The notes under the pieces: generated by a model
Databases searched by the model: none
What the model was told of the DNA's origin: nothing
Seen by the model: only the letters and a program-made list of their open reading frames with translations
Translations under genes and position numbers: made by a program
NCBI GenBank assembly: GCA_903927025.1
Contig: CAIYLG010000034.1
Span: forward strand, 16,906 to 80,905
Direction of reading: 5' to 3'
Source of the DNA: an uncultured Armatimonadota bacterium
Lineage (GTDB): Bacteria; Armatimonadota; Fimbriimonadia; Fimbriimonadales; Fimbriimonadaceae
Length of the DNA stretch: 64,000 bases
Shown: positions 38,443-46,522 of the stretch, piece by piece
Numbering within the stretch: the first letter of the stretch is position 1
Layout: each line of letters opens with the position of its first letter

Positions 38443-39308
38443 CCGTCCACCTGCTTATTGCCGATCACTCGGAACTGAATGATCGAGACCGACAGGATGA
38501 TGAGGAAGAGGACGAAGGACATCGCGCCAGCCTCTCCGACTTGAAATCTCTCCCATGCCGCGCTGTAGATGTGATAGCCCACCACGTCGGTGCTTCCCTC
38601 CGGGCCACCTTTCGTCATCATATAGACCGGGGTAAAGACCTGGAACCCGCCGATCGTTGAGGTGATGACCACGAAGAGTGTTGTCGGCGCGAGCTGGGGC
38701 AGGGTGACGTGCCAGAACTGTTGGTTCTTGGTAGCGCCGTCCAGTTCGGCCGCCTCGTACAGGTAGCCGGGCACGTTCAGGATTCCAGCCATATACAGCA
38801 CCATGCGCGGGCCCAAAGCAACCCAGATGCTCATGAACACCAGCGCCGCCATCGCCCAGCCAGAGGTGCCCAGGAAGTCGGTCCCATTAGGTGCACCGAA
38901 CATGCCAAGAACCGCGTTGATCATGCCCTTCTTGGGCAGAAAGATGTAGATCCAGATCATCGCAATGGCGACCTGGCTGCACACGGATGGCAAAAAGTAG
39001 AGGGTTCTGAAGGCAGTGACTCCCTTCACTTTCTGGGTGACCAAAAGTGCGACTCCGAGTGCCACGGCCGCACCAATCGGAACACTGGCGGCGGTGTAGA
39101 TAGCGCTGTTCAGCACCGACTTTAGGAAACCGCCATCCTGCCAAATTCTGAGGTAGTTGCCGAGCCCGATAAATCGCCTTTCGTCCCGAATGAGATTCCA
39201 GTTATAGAAAGACAGGAAGATGGTGTAGCCGACGGGCAGGACGGCAAAAATGAGCAGGTGAATGGTCGCAGGCAGAGTAAACAGCCATCCTGCTCGATTG
39301 CGCTTCAC
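38439..39308 (-). CDS. Carbohydrate ABC transporter permease, MalF type
   Basis: 289 residues with six membrane helices. It begins LFTLPATIHLLIFAVLPVGY, typical of CUT1 permeases, and has the loop EAAELDGATKNQQFWHVTLP. Its start overlaps the binding-protein stop and its stop overlaps the MalG-type start, each by four bases. It forms the membrane pore with that protein. The substrate is probably a sugar, a small oligosaccharide or an inositol derivative, judging from the inositol oxygenase downstream. Confidence 0.92.
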   Translation of the reverse strand: MKRNRAGWLFTLPATIHLLIFAVLPVGYTIFLSFYNWNLIRDERRFIGLGNYLRIWQDGGFLKSVLNSAIYTAASVPIGAAVALGVALLVTQKVKGVTAFRTLYFLPSVCSQVAIAMIWIYIFLPKKGMINAVLGMFGAPNGTDFLGTSGWAMAALVFMSIWVALGPRMVLYMAGILNVPGYLYEAAELDGATKNQQFWHVTLPQLAPTTLFVVITSTIGGFQVFTPVYMMTKGGPEGSTDVVGYHIYSAAWERFQVGEAGAMSFVLFLIILSVSIIQFRVIGNKQVDG

Positions 39309-40597
39309 TGCTTGCCCAACTCCCGATCCACATTCGACGCGAAGTCTTTCAGAGCGGCCCTTGGGTCCTTCCCGCTTTTGAGAACCGAGTCCATCATTTT
39401 GGTGCCCTCGTCCTCAACGAAGTCGTAGCCCTGGACTTTTGCGCCCCAAGGGTTCTTGCCGGAGGGAACAATCTTGAGGAACTCGCGCTCACGGTCGTTG
39501 ACGGCGCGTTCATTGGCGATATCCTTCCGGGCACAAACGCCGATCCCCGTCTTTTGAAGCTGTCTCTGCACGGCCGCGCTGGTGAAGTAGCGAATGAATT
39601 TCCAGGCGGCATCAGTGTGCTGAGAGTGCTTTCCAATCGCCCAGCCAGATTCGTAAAGCACTGTCACTGGCTTTTGACCGGGTTGGCTGACTGGAATCGG
39701 GGCCACTCCTACATCATCCAGGTGGATTTTCGGCGCGCTGGTCAGAGTTGTCAGGTTCCAATGGCCGCTCATCTCCATCGCGGCATCACCGTTCGCAAAA
39801 GGGAGCGCGCCTTCCGCCGCCTGCTGGCTGAGCGACGGAGCGACTTTGTACTTGTTCACCAAGTCCCGGATGAATGTGACGGCGTCGACGGTTGACTGGC
39901 TGGTTGCCGTACTCGATGCCTTTCCATGTTGATCGAGCACATCGCCCGAATTGTTCCAAATCCAAAGGATCCAGCCCGCCATCCAGTTTGTAAACGTGTA
40001 TCCAAATCGGTCGCCCTTGGTCAGTTTTTGGGCGCGATCCAGGAACTCCGCCCATGTCCAGTTTTCGGTTGGATAGGGAACATGCGCTTCATCGAAGAGG
40101 CGGCGGTTGTAGTACATCACCATCGGTGTGAAGTCCACTGGAATCGCGTAAATCGACTTGCCTCGTTGAGCGACTTCAAGGGTGTTTGGAAAGAAGTCGG
40201 ATAGGTTGATGCCCTGCTTTCCATTGGTGAGTGGGGCAAGGTCGAGGAGAATGTCGTTGTCAACGAAGACCGCCGCGCTGCTCGCATCCAGCCGGATGAC
40301 GTCTGGTTCAGAGTGGGAAATGAACCCTAGCAGTATCTTCTTGACATAGTCCTGTGAGCCGGGAATTCCTTCGCGCTGAATCTCGATGTTGGGATACAGC
40401 TTCTCAAATCCCGCGTAGACGTCTCGCTCGATTTGGGCAGACACGCTGTCATCCCCCGCGCCGCCCCAGTCGGCGATTCGCAGCACAATCTTGCCGCCGC
40501 TAGGCCCTGGGCCGCATCCGGCCATGAGGGCGAATGTTGCTAGTAGGAGTGAGCGTACAGAGTTTTTAACCCATCTGTGATGCTGAGTCAGACTCAA
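39305..40597 (-). CDS. Extracellular solute-binding lipoprotein of a sugar ABC importer
   Basis: About 430 residues. The signal SLLLATFALMAGC holds a lipobox with the Cys as lipid anchor. The body is a family 1 solute-binding protein (VDFTPMVMYYNRRLFDEA, WTWAEFLDRAQKLTKG, EMSGHWNL). The start is taken as TTG 40597, with GGGAG nine bases upstream. An in-frame ATG at 40702 exists, but the added N-terminus would be translated from the repeat array and would bury the signal peptide. The gene heads the run of permeases, small exported protein, inositol oxygenase and tricorn-like protease. Confidence 0.85.
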   Translation of the reverse strand: MSLTQHHRWVKNSVRSLLLATFALMAGCGPGPSGGKIVLRIADWGGAGDDSVSAQIERDVYAGFEKLYPNIEIQREGIPGSQDYVKKILLGFISHSEPDVIRLDASSAAVFVDNDILLDLAPLTNGKQGINLSDFFPNTLEVAQRGKSIYAIPVDFTPMVMYYNRRLFDEAHVPYPTENWTWAEFLDRAQKLTKGDRFGYTFTNWMAGWILWIWNNSGDVLDQHGKASSTATSQSTVDAVTFIRDLVNKYKVAPSLSQQAAEGALPFANGDAAMEMSGHWNLTTLTSAPKIHLDDVGVAPIPVSQPGQKPVTVLYESGWAIGKHSQHTDAAWKFIRYFTSAAVQRQLQKTGIGVCARKDIANERAVNDREREFLKIVPSGKNPWGAKVQGYDFVEDEGTKMMDSVLKSGKDPRAALKDFASNVDRELGKQ

Positions 40598-40630
40598 AAT
40601 GTAGTCGCTCCCAGTGCTAGCGGGTTCAAG

Positions 40631-41262
40631 GCAAGGTGCTGAAAGCCGATTCCCTCGCCCTCGCTCTCGTGAGGGAGAGGGTGGGGTGAGGGTGCACTGC
40701 AACGCGCCCTTGGCTCCTTAATAAATCCAGGCTTTTGATATTGCGTTAGCTGGTAGGTGATTCTGTTTTCCCAGACTAGTAAGGACGCCGACTTCGTCGG
40801 CAACGCGGAGAGGAATCCACCCCCTCCCCACCCTCCAGCCCGCCACGTTTGGCGGGAGAGGGGGCCGACCCGAGATGCCTTGGCATGAACGATTTCCGTT
40901 TTCTGCACGCATCTGGCCACACTCAAGCCAAAGCGCTGTAAAGCGGTTCCCTCTCCCTCGTGAGGGAGAGGGTGGGGTGAGGGTGCACTGCAACGCGCCC
41001 TTGGCTCCTTAATAAGTCCAGGCTTTTGAGGTTGAGTTAGCTGGTAGGTGATTCCGTTTTCCCGGATTGGTAAGGACGCCGACTTCGTCGGCAGCGCGGA
41101 GAGGAATCCACCCCCTCCCCACCCTCCAGCCCGCCACGTTTGGCGGGAGAGGGGGCCGACCTGAGATGCCTTGGCATGAACGATTTCCGTTTTCTGCACG
41201 CATCTGGCCACACGCAAGGCAAGGTGCTGTAAAGCGGTTCCCTCGCCCTCGTGAGGAAGAGA
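40631..41262. repeat. Tandem ~295-base non-coding repeat, two copies plus a partial third
   Basis: Copy 1 runs from about 40631 to 40928, copy 2 from about 40929 to 41218, and a third is cut off near 41262. Each begins GCAAGGTGCTG or a close variant, then has a GAGGGAGAGG block and a GCACTGCAACGCG block. Next come the hairpin GCCGAC-TTC-GTCGGC, the hairpin CCCGCC-ACGTTT-GGCGGG, and a TGCCTTGGCATGAACG tract. Copies differ at scattered bases only. The array is open in several frames but gives no protein-like product. It lies just upstream of the importer operon, so it may carry that operon's promoter or arise from a mobile repeat. Confidence 0.85.
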
Positions 41263-41408
41263 AAACTCCGTCGGGTTGTTTGGCTTGTTGAGGCGTTCAG
41301 CGCTCCACGGTTGTCGGGACAGGGTCGCAGCCAGCACCTCTCGGCCTCGAGCTGGCGGTGTCGGGCGCTGCCAACCGACTGCTCGCTGAAACACCTTTGT
41401 CTCCACAT

Positions 41409-43742
41409 GTGGAACTATACAAGAAGGTGAGCAACTCAAGTCGGTCCGGGCAGCGTGAGCCCATCGAACATTGGACGGCTGATTACGGGGAGGGGCCCCA
41501 GCCGATCCGGATTCCGCATGTTTGGCATCTGGAACAGCCAGTTGCCTGGCAAGGTCCAGCCATTTACCGATGCCGACTTGCGGTTCCCGTTGGCAATCCT
41601 CATCTGTTGTTTCACGGGGTCAGCTATGCCGCTGAAGTGTTTGTGAATGAGGTTTTCGTTATCAAGCATCTTGGTATTTGGGATGCCTTCCGGGTCGACC
41701 TAAGCCCTTGGTCGGGGATGGAAGTCGACATCGCGGTAAGGGTTGTCAAGAATGGCGGCGAGACCTACCCAGTAAAGCAGGTGGCAAGTGGCTTCTTGCC
41801 TTACGTCTATCAGGCGTTTGGCGGCATCTTCCGCCCGGTCGAGCTTGTCGACGGCCCATTGCAAGCTTTACCCGCTCCTGCCGAACCGCGGGCTTCGATC
41901 ATTTCTGGACATTTGGCGGTAGACGGCGAGAGGTTCTATGCGAGGGGGGTGCTGACGTGGGGCTGGTACCCAGAGACCGCAAGTCCTCAACCAACCGTAG
42001 AAGTGATTCGAAACGAAGTCGCCCAGGTGAAGTTGGCGGGGTTCAATCTGGTGAAGTTCTGCCTTTGGCTGCCGCCGCACGAATACCTTGAGGAGTTGGA
42101 TCGGCAGGGAATCATGGCTTGGCTCGAGCTGCCGATATGGCTGCCCGCGACCGATCCCGAATCGCTGGCGCAAATGCGCGACGAGTGCCTCCGCATTGTG
42201 GAGCAGTACCGTCATCATCGCAATATCCTCGCTTGGACGGCAGGCTGCGAACTGAGCGAAGGGATCGATCCTGCGTGGCGGCAAGAACTGGTAGAGGCGA
42301 TTACAGTATCCGCGCGGCACCTCTTGGTCAAAGACAATTCCGGAGGCGCCGAAATGTATGGTGGCCATCCGGCAGAGTTCGGCACTTTTGACGACTTTCA
42401 CCCCTACTGCGAGCCGATTTACTACCCGCAAGTTCTGCAGTCACTCAACCACGGGCCTAGGTGCAGGAAGCCGATTCTGCTGGGCGAGTTTAACGATTAC
42501 GATGTCTTTCGACCGATCCAACGGTGGATAGGCGATCCACCTTATTGGGCGAGCTCAGATGAGGCCTTGAATGCGAAAGGGGTTCGCTGGCAATTCGACT
42601 TTCCGCCTCTCCTTGCTCAGTTAAAAGAGCATGTCCCAGATCCCGCCGCAGGAGGGCCCTTCAAGTCAAACTTACCGGATTGGCTGGAGGCGCGGTCGGC
42701 TGAGCTTGAATCCTCCTCGAACAGTCAAGGCGCTTGGATGCGGCAGTCTGCGTTCGACGCGACGCGACTGCATCTGGACGGTGATGGCTGGGTTCTCACC
42801 GGGCACCGCCACACGCCCATCTCTGCGGCAGGGATCGTGGATGATGCCGGCGAACTCGTTTATCCGATTGAAGAAACTCGACGCTGGACCGCAGATGTCG
42901 GCGTGATCCTGCTACCGAGGCGGACGCCGCCATGGGTGAACGGCGGCAATCGTCCTGGGTGGGAACATTCAACCGTCCGATTCGCCGGCACATCTCTATT
43001 TCAGATTGCGGTCCATGCCGTGAAGGACGTTGACGACTATTTGAAGTGGAGTCTTTTGGATGCCGCTTCCAATCTTGTTAAGGGCGGGACCTCTCACCCG
43101 CATAACCTGCAGCCATGTGTTGTCGAGGAAGTCACTTGCGGAGGCGAATACGTGGAGTTGGAGGAAGGTCGATACCGGCTCGCGGCTGAGTTTGGCGGAA
43201 CCCATCGTGAGTGGCCCATCCAAGTAATTGGGTCGCTTACCGTTGACGACGGGTTTCGGGTGCTGGATTCCTCCCAGACCTGGGGAGCGCTGGAACCCGG
43301 GGGCGATAGGTTCTGGATTGGCTCGCACACGATTGGCGAGGGTCCGGGCTTGTGGTTTGTTCCCGAGGAGCACACGTTGGCCAAGCCGATGTTTCGCGAA
43401 TGCTGCTACGCATGGGATGACAGAGAGTGGGCGGATTCTGGCTGGAGGGACAACTGGGATCTGCTCAGCTTGGTGGTGGGGGACCAAGCCTTGGATCCAG
43501 CATGGCTGGATGAGTTCTGCCCAGGTTGGGAACCGATGCTGACCCGCTTGGATACGCGAACATATGAGCGGCATCCAGTGCTTGTTCGAACCGGCGATTC
43601 CTTCGTCACCACTCTTCGGCCGCATGGCGGGCTTGGGTGCCAGCCTATCGGGATTCATCGAAACCCGGGGGGTGTCGCGTTGTTGCGTTCATTGCGGACG
43701 CTTGCGTCTGGTTCTGGAAATTCAACTTCTTGTCAGCACTGA
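41409..43742 (+). CDS. Glycoside hydrolase family 2-type enzyme
   Basis: About 777 residues, no signal peptide. The order is jelly-roll sugar-binding domain (~10-150, IRIPHVWHL, LLFHGVSYAAEVFVN), TIM barrel (~165-430) and C-terminal beta domains. In the barrel, AGFNLVKFCLWLPPHEYLEE is typical of GH2. The acid/base is likely Glu in AWTAGCELSEG, where most relatives have NE, and the nucleophile Glu in LLGEFNDYD. Cys in place of Asn beside the acid/base is unusual. Substrate is unknown (beta-galactoside, mannoside or glucuronide types all occur). The start is uncertain: GTG 41409, GTG 41427 or a GTG at 41358 are possible. Confidence 0.75.
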   Translation: MELYKKVSNSSRSGQREPIEHWTADYGEGPQPIRIPHVWHLEQPVAWQGPAIYRCRLAVPVGNPHLLFHGVSYAAEVFVNEVFVIKHLGIWDAFRVDLSPWSGMEVDIAVRVVKNGGETYPVKQVASGFLPYVYQAFGGIFRPVELVDGPLQALPAPAEPRASIISGHLAVDGERFYARGVLTWGWYPETASPQPTVEVIRNEVAQVKLAGFNLVKFCLWLPPHEYLEELDRQGIMAWLELPIWLPATDPESLAQMRDECLRIVEQYRHHRNILAWTAGCELSEGIDPAWRQELVEAITVSARHLLVKDNSGGAEMYGGHPAEFGTFDDFHPYCEPIYYPQVLQSLNHGPRCRKPILLGEFNDYDVFRPIQRWIGDPPYWASSDEALNAKGVRWQFDFPPLLAQLKEHVPDPAAGGPFKSNLPDWLEARSAELESSSNSQGAWMRQSAFDATRLHLDGDGWVLTGHRHTPISAAGIVDDAGELVYPIEETRRWTADVGVILLPRRTPPWVNGGNRPGWEHSTVRFAGTSLFQIAVHAVKDVDDYLKWSLLDAASNLVKGGTSHPHNLQPCVVEEVTCGGEYVELEEGRYRLAAEFGGTHREWPIQVIGSLTVDDGFRVLDSSQTWGALEPGGDRFWIGSHTIGEGPGLWFVPEEHTLAKPMFRECCYAWDDREWADSGWRDNWDLLSLVVGDQALDPAWLDEFCPGWEPMLTRLDTRTYERHPVLVRTGDSFVTTLRPHGGLGCQPIGIHRNPGGVALLRSLRTLASGSGNSTSCQH

Positions 43743-43759
43743 CTGCCCCTAGTTATACT
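43730..43759 (+). promoter_or_regulatory. Promoter for a leaderless VOC-protein mRNA
   Basis: TTGTCA (43730-43735), an 18-base spacer and TATACT (43754-43759). The GTG at 43765 lies six bases past the -10 box, where transcription would start, and there is no ribosome site. The promoter overlaps the last codons of the glycosidase gene. Confidence 0.6.
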
Positions 43760-43764
43760 GGGCC

Positions 43765-44127
43765 GTGCCCTATAGAATTCTGGTTAACGACAAAGCCCAG
43801 GCAACTGCGTGGTATCAGCAAATGTTTGGATTCGAAATTCAGGAGGAGTGGGGACCCGCCTTTGCAATTCTTGCGAAGGGGAGCGACGTTCTGTGGGTTA
43901 GCGGACCACAGACCTCAGCGGCGCAGCCGATGCCAGATGGTTCCAAACCCATCCCAGGTGGCTGGAACCGAATTGTGGTCGAGGTGGATGACTTGGAAGC
44001 TGTCCTCAAGAACCTGCGGGAAGCGGGAGCCATCTTCCGAAACGAACCCGTAAGCGGACCAGGCGGAACCCAAGTGTTGGTGGAAGATCCCAGCGGAAAC
44101 CCTGTCGAAGTTTTTCAAGCCCGCTAG
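43765..44127 (+). CDS. VOC-superfamily (glyoxalase/bleomycin-resistance fold) protein
   Basis: 120 residues with the paired beta-alpha-beta-beta-beta modules of the vicinal-oxygen-chelate fold: RILVNDKAQATAWYQQMFGFE in the first half and IVVEVDDLEAVLKNLREAG with LVEDPSGNPVEVFQA in the second. The terminal Glu in PVEVFQ is a usual metal ligand; the first-half metal His is missing, so catalysis is doubtful. The GTG start and the nearby -10 box suggest a leaderless message. The stop lies 18 bases before a triple repeat array. Confidence 0.8.
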   Translation: MPYRILVNDKAQATAWYQQMFGFEIQEEWGPAFAILAKGSDVLWVSGPQTSAAQPMPDGSKPIPGGWNRIVVEVDDLEAVLKNLREAGAIFRNEPVSGPGGTQVLVEDPSGNPVEVFQAR

Positions 44128-44144
44128 ATCGGTTTCTCGCCAAA

Positions 44145-44574
44145 AATTCCCCTCTCTGGAGGTGTGCCCTTCAGGGCGGGGTGGTTCCGGAAGCATCCCA
44201 ACTGGCAGCCAACTACAAGTTCCCGGAGACCACCCCGTCCAGCTTCGCTGTCCACCCCTCCACAGAGGGGAATTCAGCTGGTCGTCCTCTGGAAATTCCC
44301 CTCTTTGGAGGGGTGCCCTCCAGGGCGGGGTGGTTCCGGAAGCTTGCCTGCTGGTAGCCAGCTACAGGTTCCCGGAGACCACCCCGTCCAGCTTCGCTGT
44401 CCACCCCTCCACAGAGGGGAATTGGGATGGTCGCCAACCGCTAAAATTCCCCTCTTTGGAGGGGTGCCCTTTAGGGCGGGGTGGTTCCGGAAGCTTGCCG
44501 GCTGGTAGCCAGCTACAAGTTTCCGGAGACCACTCCGCCCAGCTTCGCTGTCCACCCCTCCACAGAGGGGAATT
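44145..44574. repeat. Three tandem 130-bp palindromic elements with AATT ends
   Basis: Units lie at 44145-44274, 44294-44423 and 44445-44574, each exactly 130 bases, separated by 19 and 21 bases. Each begins AATTCCCCTCT.TGGAGG and ends CCCTCCACAGAGGGGAATT, near-perfect terminal inverted repeats of about 20 bases. Nested inside are GCCC..GGGC and a CGGGGTGGTTCCGG/CCGGAGACCACCCCG pair, so a unit can fold into one long interrupted hairpin. The spacers share GCTGGTCGTCCTC after units 1 and 3. No transposase is encoded. The structure is that of a MITE-like or REP-like element in tandem. Confidence 0.85.
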
Positions 44575-44637
44575 TAGCTGGTCGTCCTCCGATGGGGTTA
44601 AAGTGGGAAATTGACGTTTGATTTAAGGTCATCTCGA

Positions 44638-44964
44638 ATGGACAGACAACTGAAACAGCTTTCGTCCACGTTGCTTCTTGTGTTTCTCGGCATCTCAACG
44701 GCGCTGGCGGATGATGGGGCGCTTTTCGATCTTGGCGCACCTCGGATGATGCATGGCGAGTCATCGATTCGGTTGGTGCGGGAGTACGTTCACGCCACCA
44801 TTCACCGGGATTACTCGCATGTCTATTGCCGGTTCGTGTTCAAGAATGAGGGGTCTGCGCTTAACGCACGGATTGGGTTCCCAGATGGGAACGAGCAGGG
44901 GTTCGAGGAGGGTAACGAACGATATCCCGCTTACACTTGGGTACAACAAGGCGCTTCCCAATAG
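44638..44964 (+). CDS. Short exported protein, probably a truncated remnant
   Basis: 108 residues. A signal peptide (STLLLVFLGISTALADDG) is followed by a beta-rich start: LGAPRMMHGESSIRLVREYV, then HVYCRFVFKNEG and IGFPDGNEQG. This resembles the N-terminal strand set of longer exported proteins in which a VxVxYxFxN segment precedes a FP turn (DUF4424-like). Those run to several hundred residues, whereas this ends abruptly at GASQ. It may be a broken gene whose remainder was lost beside the repeat array. The 174 bases that follow show no continuing frame. Confidence 0.5.
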   Translation: MDRQLKQLSSTLLLVFLGISTALADDGALFDLGAPRMMHGESSIRLVREYVHATIHRDYSHVYCRFVFKNEGSALNARIGFPDGNEQGFEEGNERYPAYTWVQQGASQ

Positions 44965-45138
44965 TCGCTCCGATTCACTAACAGACTAAATTCGTGGTCG
45001 CCGAAGAGGTATGAATGAGAGTGCCAACCATCCAATTCCTGGTCCATGAAGCACTGTGATGTTGGTTGTTGTACGAAATATATCTAGTCAATTCGCTCGA
45101 ACTCTTTCCTCAACCTTTGAATCAGGAATTTGCAGTCA

Positions 45139-46437
45139 CTATTTACCGTTTTTGGCCAGTTCGACTGCCTTGGTCAATACATCGTCCGTGCCATTTCTAA
45201 TGGCTGTCGCCGTGAGCGGTATCTCAATGTCTGGCTTGACTCCCAGACCTTCGAACCCAGATCCGTCTGGGAAATAGTCTCGCTTCGTGCTGACTCTGAA
45301 GCTTATTCCGTTAGGGCACTGAACCCAATAGGGTTGCCCGGTACTTCCTCCGGTCGCCTCGCCAATGAAGGTAGCGCGTCGATTGTCTTTGAAGGGAATA
45401 CAGAAATCTTCGCCGGCCGAGAAAACTCCCCGATCGATCAATATGAATAGTCGGCCCTTAAACCCAGTCGGCTGGTTTGCCACTACGGGAGGAGGAGAAT
45501 AGTAATAGCCATACCCAAGACTTCGTTGGACGGTGGCGGCGCCGTAGTCCTCGTCCTTTGAGAGCGCCGAATCCTTTTCAACAGAATCGGCATATCCCCC
45601 CCAAACGCGGAAGACTGCGATTGTCTGCGGTGTCGTATAGCTTGCCATTCGAAAGGGTCGGTCCATGAGTGAGTTAATGAGTTTGCTTGGCGTGTTCCCG
45701 CCACCGTTTTGGCGAACGTCAATGATCAGACTCTGGGCCGACCGAAACTCTTTAAGGAGGTTAAGCGCATCGTTTTCGAACGTAGCGTTATCGAATGCAG
45801 GAACCTTGATGTAGCCGATGCGATTAGTTTCAAGCCATTGCCCCCGAGTTTTCTTGGGTATGCGCGCCTCGTAAGGAATGCTTTTGATTCGCACTGACAT
45901 CCCATCGTCCTTTTGAAGTGTGAATTCACGTGGAAACAGGAAGCGCGACGAGGTGAATCGATTACGGCAATCTCGGTCGCTGGATGCACAAAGGTATTTG
46001 CGCTCTGACTCGTAAAACTCCTCAAACGGCTTACCATCTATTTGCTTAATGACGTCGCCGACCTTTAGTTCAGGGACGCGCGACGACTTTACGATCCACT
46101 TATCTTCAACAAAAGCAGCCGTAAATCCCATGGACTCACCGTTAGAGGTGAAGAGCCATGGATCGTAGAAATTCGTATGTCCGTTTTTGAGTCGCCCAAA
46201 AAACTCCAAACACGCTAAGTCAAATTCAAGTCGACCCTTTGCGGCAAAAGCTTTATCCAAGAGTTTTGGAAACTCGTCTTCAAGTTTGAACTCTGGGACT
46301 GCGGAGAGGTGACCGAAATAGGAATCGACAGCTGAATAGATCTTCGCCGTAATAAAGGCTCGGTCCCTCATTGAGATGTCAGCGGCAGGCTGGACATTGC
46401 AAAAAGATAGAATGGCTAGCGCCGCGAGCTCGATCAT
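45139..46437 (-). CDS. Exported S41 (C-terminal-processing) peptidase
   Basis: 432 residues. A short signal (LAALAILSFCNVQPAAD) precedes the N-terminal helical part with LKNGHTNF, a PDZ-like segment (LKVGDVIKQIDGKPFEEF) and the S41 core: RIGYIKVPAF, LIIDVRQNGGGN and nucleophile loop DRGVFSAGEDF (Ser), then GEATGGSTGQ. The family cleaves near C-termini of exported proteins. The spacing TTAAAT-7 bases-ATG suggests the message might be leaderless. Codon use seems less GC-biased than in neighbours, a weak hint of transfer. Confidence 0.88.
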   Translation of the reverse strand: MIELAALAILSFCNVQPAADISMRDRAFITAKIYSAVDSYFGHLSAVPEFKLEDEFPKLLDKAFAAKGRLEFDLACLEFFGRLKNGHTNFYDPWLFTSNGESMGFTAAFVEDKWIVKSSRVPELKVGDVIKQIDGKPFEEFYESERKYLCASSDRDCRNRFTSSRFLFPREFTLQKDDGMSVRIKSIPYEARIPKKTRGQWLETNRIGYIKVPAFDNATFENDALNLLKEFRSAQSLIIDVRQNGGGNTPSKLINSLMDRPFRMASYTTPQTIAVFRVWGGYADSVEKDSALSKDEDYGAATVQRSLGYGYYYSPPPVVANQPTGFKGRLFILIDRGVFSAGEDFCIPFKDNRRATFIGEATGGSTGQPYWVQCPNGISFRVSTKRDYFPDGSGFEGLGVKPDIEIPLTATAIRNGTDDVLTKAVELAKNGK

Positions 46438-46522
46438 TCAGAGCATTTAACCTCACGACCTACTCTGAAATCGATGAGGGGCAACTTTAGAGATCGATTC
46501 CAGATAGGGTGAGTTTCGCCGC

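Noticed and set aside
40594..41439. 281-codon open frame through the 295-base repeat
   Set aside because: The product is the repeat translated twice, with Pro/Arg-rich peptides in every frame and no conserved protein features.
44162..44614. Open frames across the 130-bp elements
   Set aside because: They arise from triple repetition of a palindromic non-coding unit and appear on both strands.
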